A DNA stretch of 64,000 nucleotides from an uncultured Oscillospiraceae bacterium (GTDB lineage Bacteria; Bacillota; Clostridia; Oscillospirales; Oscillospiraceae), in contig CAKTJC010000001.1 in assembly GCA_934567355.1 (NCBI GenBank), forward strand, positions 1 to 64,000, given 5' to 3'. Shown here one piece after another: positions 34,272-41,206 of the stretch. Position numbers and translations under genes: made by a program. The notes below the pieces were generated by a model, which made no database searches, was not told the origin of the DNA, and saw only the letters and a program-made list of their open reading frames with translations. The stretch's first letter is position 1, and each line of letters opens with the position of its first letter.

Positions 34272-35372
34272 ATGCGTTTGCGTCAGACGGCCTTTCGGGG
34301 ATGCCTGCTGGGCATGGCGGTGGGCGACGCCATGGGCTATCCGGTGGATTCCCTGAGCCTGGGGGATATTCGGGAAAATTACGGTCCCAATGGGCTGCTG
34401 GGCTACGACCTTGCCAACGGCTACGCGGACGTGACCTCCTATACTCAGCTGGGTGCCTTCACCTGCAATGGCCTGCTGATTGCCCTGACCCGGGGACAGA
34501 TGATGGGGAAAATGGCGCCCCTGGTCAAGTATGTGGGGCTTTCCAGCCGGGAGTGGATGGCGTCCCAGCGCCCCTGGGAGCGGAAGGAGCGCACCTTCTG
34601 CTGGCTGCTCCGCCGTCCGGACATCTGCCGCCGCTACTGCATGGATACCCGGATGATGGAGACCCTGAGCCGGGATACTCTGGGCACGCTGGAAGCACCC
34701 GTGAATAATTTCATCACCCCCGGCAGCCTGACCACCGCCGTCGGTGTGGGGCTCTTTCACCACCCTGACCGCATGCGTCAGGCAGAGCTTGACCGCCTGG
34801 GGGCGGAGACCGTGGCGCTGACCCACGGCGGCGCACTGGCATTTCTGGCAGGCGCGGCGCTGGCCCACCTGATCAGCCGCAGCCTGTGGGCACCGCAGCT
34901 CACCCTGAAGCAGCTGGTGGGGGAGACGGTGGCGGCGCTGAATGCTCAGTTTGCCCGCCAGTATCCCCAGTGCGCCGAGCTGACCACACTGCTGCGTCTG
35001 GCTGTCGCCATGCCCGGCGATCCCAGCCTGGAGCCCTGGGACGTGATGGAAAAGCTCCACTGCTCCAGCGCCGCCCAGGTGCTGGCCGGTGCGGTGTATG
35101 CCTGCATCGCGGGGGGTGAGGAATTTGATTCCTCCATGATCATCGCCGTCAACCATTCCGGCCGCAGCGCCGCCGTCGGTGCGGTAGCCGGTGCGCTGCT
35201 GGGTCTGCGTCAGGGGGAAGACACCCTGCCGGAATTCTACACCGAGTGCCTGGAGCCTGCCGATACCCTCCGCGAACTGGCGGACGACCTGTGGAGCGGC
35301 TGCCCCATGGAGCTTGGAAACCGTCTCTTTGACGCCGACTGGGACCATAAATACATCCACGGCGGGAACTGA
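34272..35372 (+). CDS. ADP-ribosylglycohydrolase-like protein with altered metal sites
   Basis: 366 residues. The N-terminal AFRGCLLGMAVGDAMGYPVD matches the GxxxGDAxG start of the DraG/ARH fold, and GALAFLAGAALAHLIS and VAGALLGLRQG fit its helices. The metal-binding TDD (usually near residue 58) reads SYTQL, and the C-terminal GGD(S/T)DT reads NHSGRSAAVGAVAG (294-307). Both Mg2+-binding Asp clusters are therefore missing. The protein may bind ADP-ribose without hydrolysing it or act on something else. ATG at 34272 has GGGAGGTGGG upstream; the extension to 34212 overlaps no gene but has no site. Follows the MATE gene by 76 bases. Confidence 0.75.
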   Translation: MRLRQTAFRGCLLGMAVGDAMGYPVDSLSLGDIRENYGPNGLLGYDLANGYADVTSYTQLGAFTCNGLLIALTRGQMMGKMAPLVKYVGLSSREWMASQRPWERKERTFCWLLRRPDICRRYCMDTRMMETLSRDTLGTLEAPVNNFITPGSLTTAVGVGLFHHPDRMRQAELDRLGAETVALTHGGALAFLAGAALAHLISRSLWAPQLTLKQLVGETVAALNAQFARQYPQCAELTTLLRLAVAMPGDPSLEPWDVMEKLHCSSAAQVLAGAVYACIAGGEEFDSSMIIAVNHSGRSAAVGAVAGALLGLRQGEDTLPEFYTECLEPADTLRELADDLWSGCPMELGNRLFDADWDHKYIHGGN

Positions 35373-35385
35373 AAACAGAATAAAT

Positions 35386-35426
35386 GGCAGCCGGGGGCAT
35401 TTTCGCCTCCGGCTGCCTTGAATTTT
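35386..35426. terminator. Terminator between converging genes
   Basis: GGCAGCCGG (35386-35394) pairs with CCGGCTGCC (35409-35417), followed by TTGAATTTTTG on the plus strand. Confidence 0.7.
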
Positions 35427-35450
35427 TGCGTGAAAGCAGCAAAAAGCACC

Positions 35451-36029
35451 CTAGGACGCGCGGCGGAAGTGTGCTTCCAGCATGTTGCGGTAGCGGAGGT
35501 CCAGGGTGCTGTCCGGCCGGTAGCCGGGGATGCAGTGGGGGAGCAGGTCGTTGCCCAGCAGGTAGCCCCAGTAGTGAGCCAGGCGCATGCCACCGCTTTC
35601 CAGCGTTGCCCGATATTCCGTCACAGCGTCCATTGTGTCCTTTTTCTCCAGCATAGCAGTCAGATCGCTGATTTCCAGTTCCGCTGCCGTATACCCGGGC
35701 ATTCCCTCCGCCAGTCCCAGCCGCAGGAAGTTCTCATCGTCCACCTGGGGCCAGGTGCAGTTCGGGCTCATGGGGCACAGGAAATGGGTCAGATTCATCC
35801 GCAGCCCCTGCACGCCTGCAAAGAAAAACAGCGACGCACATTGCTGGTCGATGGCGTCCGACAGATGCCGTGCATGGGCATCGGTTTCGCCGCAAAGCGA
35901 TTGCAGTGCCGACCGATACGCCTCCTGCACGCCCCGGAAATCCTCCGCCAGCAGACACAGCTCCTGCTTGGCTGCTTCCACAATGTTGCTGCCCAGAAGA
36001 GCCTCTTTGATTTCGTTTTGATAATTCAT
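35451..36029 (-). CDS. Hypothetical protein, 192 residues
   Basis: Soluble, mostly helical. Segments: AAKQELCLLAEDFRGVQEAY, LSDAIDQQCASLFFFAGVQG and MLEKKDTMDAVTEYRATLES. No catalytic motif recognised. ATG at 36029 has GAAAGGATAGCATC upstream. Convergent with the ADP-ribosylglycohydrolase-like gene and not obviously in an operon. Confidence 0.55.
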   Translation of the reverse strand: MNYQNEIKEALLGSNIVEAAKQELCLLAEDFRGVQEAYRSALQSLCGETDAHARHLSDAIDQQCASLFFFAGVQGLRMNLTHFLCPMSPNCTWPQVDDENFLRLGLAEGMPGYTAAELEISDLTAMLEKKDTMDAVTEYRATLESGGMRLAHYWGYLLGNDLLPHCIPGYRPDSTLDLRYRNMLEAHFRRAS

Positions 36030-36297
36030 GATGCTATCCTTTCATAATCAAACGTAGAGCAGTCGGACACGAAACGGGTCAGATACTGCGGTACATCTGC
36101 ATCATAACACCAAAAGCTGTCGAAGTCCGGTGAATCCTGTCGCCGCTAAAAAAATAGGGGACGAAAAATAGAGCGGCGAAAATGAGCAGGGACAAGGGCT
36201 TGGGAAGAACAATCTTCATTTCCCAAAGCACTTCATGAATACGGGATCGATCACGCAGGTTTCCGGCTCCCGTGATCGATCCGTTTCTCAAGGAAAA
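36030..36297. other. Intergenic region with a 12-bp palindromic stem
   Basis: GGATCGATCACG (36244-36255) pairs exactly with CGTGATCGATCC (36271-36282) across 15 bases. A 46-residue minus-strand frame (36079-36219) with one hydrophobic segment (LSLLIFAALFFVPYFFSG) has only a weak ribosome binding site and is not called as a gene. Confidence 0.5.
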
Positions 36298-36330
36298 CAC
36301 CGGCGCCTCTGTTTTTTCGGGATGCCGGTG
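36298..36330 (-). terminator. Terminator of the MFS gene
   Basis: CACCGGC (36324-36330 inverted) pairs with GCCGGTG (36298-36304 inverted) on the minus strand and is followed by TTTTCC. Confidence 0.6.
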
Positions 36331-36350
36331 CATTTTTGCGGAATTGAACT

Positions 36351-37535
36351 TTACAGTGCCCTGCGCTCTCTTTTCAGGAGCATTACGCTTCCCAGCAGGA
36401 GCAGCGGGAAGATCACGCCGGCCAGGATCCCCTTTTTCAGGTCATCCGACGCCAGCCCGGTCACGAACCCAACCAGCGTCGGGCCGCCGGAGCAGCCAAC
36501 ATCCCCGGCAAGCGCCAGCAGAGCGAACAGGGAGGTGCCGCCGCTGCGCAGCGCCGAAGCGGCCTTGCTGAAGGTTCCCGGCCACATGATGCCCACGGAG
36601 AAGCCGCAGACGGAGCAACCAATCAGGGATACCAGCGCAGAAGGCGCAAGAGAAATGCACAGATAGGACAGGGTGCAGAGAATCCCGCTTCCGATCATGA
36701 ATTTATCCAGATCGATCCGGTCTCCGAATTTCCCGTAAAATGCCCGCGCGCTCCCCATGAAGACGGCGAACGCCATCGGCCCAGCCAGGTCGCCGACCGC
36801 TTTGCTGACGCCCAGTCCCCGCTCGGCAAATGTGGATGCCCACTGGCTGACCCCCTGCTCGCTGGCGCCGGCGCAGGCCATCATGAGCATCAGGATCCAA
36901 AATACCCTGCTTTTGCACAGCTCCTTTATGGTCATGCCCTTCTCCCCCTCCTGAATCAGGGAGGCGATGGGAACTCTCGTAAAGGCGATGCCGTTCAGAA
37001 TCGGAATGATTGCCCAGACAAGCGCCAGAATCTTCCAATTCTCAATGCCGAAAAGTTTGAAAAACGCGGTGGACAGCAGGACGACCGCCACATGCCCCCA
37101 GCAGTAAAACGAATGCAGCAGACTCATCGCCTTTTCCTTATTGTCGCTGGGGCAGCTCTCCACAATGGGACTGATCAGCACCTCGATCAGCCCGCCGCCG
37201 ATGGCATAGGTCACTACCGAAAGGAAGATGCCCGCAAAAGCATCCGGCAGCAGCCTTGGCAGCACCACCAGACCGATCAGTCCTGCAGCGGAAAATGCAT
37301 GGGCAAGCACAATGGAGATTCGGTAACCGATCCGGTCAACAAAACCGGCCGACAGCAGATCCACCAGCAGCTGGATGCCAAAGTTAAACGTAATGAGCAT
37401 GGTGATCCGGCTCAGCGGAATGCCATACTCCTTTTCAAAGGTCAAAAAAAGCAGCGGCACGAAATTATTGATAATGGCCTGAACAATATAGCCGATAAAG
37501 CAGGCATACATGGTCTTCTGATAGCGATCTTTCAT
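36351..37535 (-). CDS. MFS transporter
   Basis: 394 residues, about 12 helices. ACFIGYIVQAIINNFVPLLF is TM1, DLLSAGFVDRIGYRISIVLA carries the loop 2-3 motif (D-R-x-G-Y-R) of the major facilitator superfamily, and AFYGKFGDRIDLDKFMIGSG is the matching loop in the second half. A pair of short charged stretches (NKEKAMSLLHSFYCWGH) recalls the FucP/sugar:cation symporter branch, but the substrate is not certain. ATG at 37535 has GGAGGG upstream. Confidence 0.85.
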   Translation of the reverse strand: MKDRYQKTMYACFIGYIVQAIINNFVPLLFLTFEKEYGIPLSRITMLITFNFGIQLLVDLLSAGFVDRIGYRISIVLAHAFSAAGLIGLVVLPRLLPDAFAGIFLSVVTYAIGGGLIEVLISPIVESCPSDNKEKAMSLLHSFYCWGHVAVVLLSTAFFKLFGIENWKILALVWAIIPILNGIAFTRVPIASLIQEGEKGMTIKELCKSRVFWILMLMMACAGASEQGVSQWASTFAERGLGVSKAVGDLAGPMAFAVFMGSARAFYGKFGDRIDLDKFMIGSGILCTLSYLCISLAPSALVSLIGCSVCGFSVGIMWPGTFSKAASALRSGGTSLFALLALAGDVGCSGGPTLVGFVTGLASDDLKKGILAGVIFPLLLLGSVMLLKRERRAL

Positions 37536-37717
37536 TTTGGCCGTCCCTCCGGTTCGTTTTCTGCGGCAATGCAGACGTACCGTATTTTACCATGAAAATG
37601 GGAAAATGCAATAGGGGTTCAGCATTTTTCTGCATTTTGGATTATACACTGATTTGCTCATCGCTGTTTAAAACAGTGGAATAAATGGAATCATGATTTC
37701 CTTTTTCATGATTCCTC

Positions 37718-38731
37718 CTATCGAATATACAGATCCATATTTTTCAGCAGCTTTGTCGCAAGCTGTGTCTGCTGCATATAAATTTCCCGATTGTCCGCAT
37801 TGGAAGCATAGTATTGCCCGTAATAGTCGCAGACGGCAATTTGATAAAAGTACAGCTTATATAGATTCTTCCGGTCATAATCATTCAGTGTCCCATACCG
37901 GCAGTATGCGGTAATGCAGCGATCCAGAAGCTGCGTGTCAATTTTGCCCTCTGCACAGCAAGGTGCGCCGTAAACAAATGAACGCATGATCTCCCAGATG
38001 ACCGGATGGACACAGGCCGTTGTCCAGTCGATGACGGCGGTCAAATGACCGCTGTCACATAGAAACTGACTGATAAAATAGTCTCCGTGGGTATTGCAAA
38101 GCGTCAGCCTGTTCAGATCGAAGGCCCATGCCGGGAACCGTTCCATCAGGCCGATGCGCCATTCCAGCTCCTCCGCAATTTTCAAATCGCCCAGCCGGAC
38201 GGCGGCCGCCAGAGAGTGCCGGTAGGAAGTCAGCGCTCGCTGCGGCGTCATATTGGAAAAGAAACCCGCCCCGATACCTTCCGGCAGAGCAGGATAGTTC
38301 CGCAGCACGCAGTGGATCTTACCCAACAGCTCCGCAGATTCCAGCAGGACTGTTTCCGGAGCCGAATTCCATTTCAATGTCTGTCCGGGCAGATGACGCA
38401 GGAGGGTGAACACCCGTCCGGATCCATCTACGCAGACACAGCTGCCGGCCCGATTTTTTACAAAATCGCAGGCAGGGATCCCGTTTTTTCGCAGAAACGC
38501 ACACAGATCCGGCTCCAATTTCGGGTGGTTGATCTCGCTGGCTGCCGGAAATTTCAGGACGAATTTTCCTTCCGCACAGCCAAGAAACCATGTATCAGAA
38601 CCTGCACCCACAGAAGATTTCCTTGCTGTATTCAGGTGTAATCCATATTGCATAAGCAATAGAGCCTGCAATTCGTTATCGAAGCAGTCTCTCGCCGCCA
38701 TGTCATCTTTCGTGATTCTGATGCAGCCCAT
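37718..38731 (-). CDS. APH/ThrB-type phosphotransferase
   Basis: 337 residues with the aminoglycoside-phosphotransferase/homoserine-kinase-II kinase fold. GCAEGKFVLKFPAASEI has the ATP-binding Lys; LTLCNTHGDYFISQFLCDSG is the catalytic loop, with HGD intact but Gln where most relatives have Asn; LTAVIDWTTACVHPVIWEIM is the metal-binding IDW motif. ATG at 38731 has GGAGGG upstream; the frame further upstream is out of context. The substrate could be a small sugar, amino acid or drug. Single gene with its own terminator region upstream. Confidence 0.8.
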   Translation of the reverse strand: MGCIRITKDDMAARDCFDNELQALLLMQYGLHLNTARKSSVGAGSDTWFLGCAEGKFVLKFPAASEINHPKLEPDLCAFLRKNGIPACDFVKNRAGSCVCVDGSGRVFTLLRHLPGQTLKWNSAPETVLLESAELLGKIHCVLRNYPALPEGIGAGFFSNMTPQRALTSYRHSLAAAVRLGDLKIAEELEWRIGLMERFPAWAFDLNRLTLCNTHGDYFISQFLCDSGHLTAVIDWTTACVHPVIWEIMRSFVYGAPCCAEGKIDTQLLDRCITAYCRYGTLNDYDRKNLYKLYFYQIAVCDYYGQYYASNADNREIYMQQTQLATKLLKNMDLYIR

Positions 38732-38831
38732 AAATTGGCCCTCCTGCCGCTTGGCAAAAAACACTGTTTGTGCCTTCACCGGGATTTTGACGACTCCCAA
38801 AAGGCTTCCATTCTCAACACGCCACGAAAAA

Positions 38832-38876
38832 AGGCGCAAAGCAAACCTGCATTATCAGGTTTTGCTCTGCGTCTTG
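38832..38876 (-). terminator. Terminator upstream of the phosphotransferase gene
   Basis: On the minus strand CAGAGCAAAACCTG pairs with CAGGTTTGCTTTG around a short loop, followed by CGCCTTTTTT. It would stop transcription entering from the tetR remnant. Confidence 0.7.
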
Positions 38877-39023
38877 GCGTCTGGCTTGATTTTATATTCG
38901 GTTTTACATTCCCGCGGTACTTCCGGGAAAAGCGGAAAATCTGGAAAAAGGTGCCGTTGAGGATCTGCGTCCGGGCCTTTTCGTGATATACCGGACACAA
39001 AACCCATTACGTTTCAGCAGCGA

Positions 39024-39608
39024 CTATTGCATTTCCCCGTTCTTTGATTTTACAAGCAGCATCATTGCCTGAAATTCCGTTGACAGCATCCGGCCGAGCT
39101 TTTCTTCGGAAAATTGACACATCCAGGTCGCACATAGAGTGCCGATCCCAAACGTATAGATCCATACATTTTCAAAAAGCAGCCTGGCCTCCGGTTCGCT
39201 CATGCCGTATTCCTCACGGATCAGCCCGATACAGGTTTCCGCCGTGGGACCGAGTTCGCCGAACACATCATCAAAACTGACGGCATCCCGGTTTTCCTGC
39301 ATAAAAGAAGCTGATACAGCTTCGGTTCCTTTGCGCCGAACAGAACCATCTGCATTCCGACCTGCTTGAACAGCGGCATGTCGGGCAGCTTTTGCTCCGC
39401 ATAGCTCTCAAACCGGTGCATGGCGGCAGCGCGCACGGCATCCTGCACCTCTTTCATGTTGTTAAAGACTGTGAAAAAGGGCCGGGCAGAGCTGCTCAGT
39501 GCGGCGCCCAGCGATTTGGCAGTCAGCGCGTCAATTCCCCCCGCGGGAGACGATCTCCAATGCGGTCTGTACGATTTCATCTCTTGTGAATTTCGGCTTC
39601 GGCGGCAT
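39024..39608 (-). pseudogene. TetR family regulator broken by two homopolymer indels
   Basis: Three frames together give a normal TetR protein of about 194 residues. MPPKPKFTRDEIVQTALEIV and SRGG start at 39608 with GGGGAGGATCC upstream; then IDALTAKSLGAALSSSARPF (helix-turn-helix) follows in another frame after a G6 run (C6 at 39537-39542 on the plus strand); then MQENRDAVSFDDVFGELGPT to the end at 39024 after a T4 run (A4 at 39303-39306). One G too many and one T too few explain both shifts. No full protein is made as written. Either a pseudogene or homopolymer sequencing errors. No dedicated target gene is obvious nearby. Confidence 0.8.
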
Positions 39609-39732
39609 ATGGATCCTCCCCGTCGTATCATACGCAAATACACGTTTCGAAACGCCTGTTCTGTATGGAACGGTTTAATTATAACTGTGCTGCCCCGGGT
39701 TGTCAATCGCTTTCAGGCATCGGGGAAGCTTT

Positions 39733-39775
39733 GATAAAATCGGCAGCAGCGGAGCGGCTTCTGCCGATTTATCCC
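39733..39775 (-). terminator. Terminator of the GNAT gene
   Basis: AATCGGCAG pairs with CTGCCGATT around about 20 bases; on the minus strand it is followed by TTTTATC. Confidence 0.65.
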
Positions 39776-39779
39776 GAAA

Positions 39780-40220
39780 TTACCGGACCATTTCAACTAA
39801 GTACTCTGTGGTGCCTCCTTCCAGCTTCCTTTCTCCGGAAAGCCGGAAACCGTGGGATTCATAGAACGCAATGGAGGCGGCGTTTTTCTTGATCGCCCAC
39901 AGATGATCCGCCAGATGTACCTGCTTTGCAAATTCTATCAGCTTTCCGCCGATTCCCTGGCTCTGGAAAAAGTGATCCACGTAGAGCTCCACAATTTCCG
40001 TTCCTTCGATGTGGATGAGGCCCTTCACAATGCCGTCGTCATATACATGAATGTGTTCCAGGATCCGGGGCTGGGCATATGCTTCGGCGACCTTCAGGAC
40101 CTGGAGCGTATTGAAGGAATAGTCGTCGTCCCGGAAAATCGGGCGAAAATAGATGCGTTTGTCAAAAACGAGGATTTCTGCAATGCGGGAAAGGTCGTCT
40201 GTGCGGGCTTTTCGAATCAT
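39780..40220 (-). CDS. GNAT family N-acetyltransferase
   Basis: 146 residues. VELYVDHFFQSQGIGGKLIE is motif A with Q-x-x-G-I-G, and NAASIAFYESHGF is motif B. The N-terminus IRKARTDDLSRIAEILVFDK is typical. Acceptor unknown. It lies in a stretch of short, singly transcribed regulators and modifying enzymes (tetR remnant, GNAT, MerR). Confidence 0.88.
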   Translation of the reverse strand: MIRKARTDDLSRIAEILVFDKRIYFRPIFRDDDYSFNTLQVLKVAEAYAQPRILEHIHVYDDGIVKGLIHIEGTEIVELYVDHFFQSQGIGGKLIEFAKQVHLADHLWAIKKNAASIAFYESHGFRLSGERKLEGGTTEYLVEMVR

Positions 40221-40323
40221 TTTCTGCCGTCTCCGTTTCTCAGTGAGCGCCTCTGTTTTTTGAGGTCCACTTGATCTGAATCATACCACAGGAGAAAGAA
40301 TGCGTCAATGCCGCAGCAAGGGC

Positions 40324-41043
40324 TCATTTGCAGAATTCTTCAATGGCCGCATGGGCAAACTGCGCTGTGCCGGCGCCGCCTGCGCTGTCGATATTTTCAG
40401 TCATGCTGCCGCCGGCAATGTACATTTGCCCGAGGCTTCGCAGGATTTCTTTGGTGCAGGTGTAGTAATGGGCAGTAATGAAAGCCTGCAGCCCGGCGGT
40501 CAGGGCCTGGGCTTCCCTGGAAGCGGGGGAAGTATCCCGGATTGCGCCAAACCGGGTGAAGATCTCCATAAGTCCGGCAGCATTCTCGCGGGCCTGCTGC
40601 GGGGTGGTCCCCTTTGCCTCAAATTCCAGCCAGGCACCGGTACTGCCCCAGCGCTTTTTGGCCTCTTCAGTGTACTTTTTAATTTCAGTTGTATCAAATT
40701 TGGAAAAATCCATGGTAAACACTCCTGTTCTTTGAATTTCCCGGGCGTGGAAAAGAACGGCGTCCAGATGATCCCGCTGCATTTCCAGCAGGTGCACCTG
40801 CTGGGACAGAGCAGCCATGGGGTCAAAGTCCGGCACATCCAGGATCTGTTTGATTTCCCTCAGCGGAAATTGAAGCTCCCGAAAGAGCAGGATGGACTGC
40901 ATTCGCGCCAGGGCTGTATCGTCATACAGCCGATAACCCGCGTCCGTTACTTTCGTGGGCTTCAGCAATCCGATGGCATCATAGTGGTGGAGCGTGCGCA
41001 CGCTCACGCCGGTAATGCGGCTGACTTCCTTGACGGTTTTCAT
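40324..41043 (-). CDS. MerR family regulator with TipAS effector domain
   Basis: 239 residues. The N-terminus MKTVKEVSRITGVSVRTLHH YDAIGLLKP is the MerR winged helix; LAGMQS-like ALARMQSILLFRELQFPLRE leads to the dimerisation helix. The C-terminal 120 residues (KKYTEEAKKRWGSTGAWLEF, then GLQAFITAHYYTCTKEILRS) match the TipAS/Mta globin-like domain that senses hydrophobic drugs or peptides. Its own promoter has a 19-bp spacer, the hallmark of MerR-activated promoters, so it is probably autoregulated. ATG has GGGAGGGATAGG upstream. Confidence 0.92.
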   Translation of the reverse strand: MKTVKEVSRITGVSVRTLHHYDAIGLLKPTKVTDAGYRLYDDTALARMQSILLFRELQFPLREIKQILDVPDFDPMAALSQQVHLLEMQRDHLDAVLFHAREIQRTGVFTMDFSKFDTTEIKKYTEEAKKRWGSTGAWLEFEAKGTTPQQARENAAGLMEIFTRFGAIRDTSPASREAQALTAGLQAFITAHYYTCTKEILRSLGQMYIAGGSMTENIDSAGGAGTAQFAHAAIEEFCK

Positions 41044-41066
41044 TCCTATCCCTCCCGACGGATGTC

Positions 41067-41097
41067 AGTATAAACTATGACGCAGGGGGAGAGTCAA
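41067..41097 (-). promoter_or_regulatory. MerR-type promoter/operator
   Basis: Minus-strand TTGACT (41097-41092), 19-bp spacer, TATACT (41072-41067). The overlong spacer with the CTCCCCC...GTC core is the structure MerR-family activators act on. Confidence 0.75.
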
Positions 41098-41119
41098 GAG
41101 AAAAAATTTTTCTGGATCC

Positions 41120-41163
41120 CGGAAAAAAGAACCTGCTGCAAAGAAAGTTTTTGCAGCAGGTCT
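41120..41163 (-). terminator. Terminator of the M16C protease gene
   Basis: ACCTGCTGCAAA pairs with TTTGCAGCAGGT around a short loop; on the minus strand it is followed by TCTTTTTT. Confidence 0.85.
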
Positions 41164-41206
41164 ACTCTTCAGCTTGTATGAAAGATCGATCTCTCCACCT
41201 TCAAAA

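Noticed and set aside
36079-36219. 46-residue membrane-like frame
   Set aside because: Weak ribosome binding site, no family resemblance; mentioned only as part of the gap.
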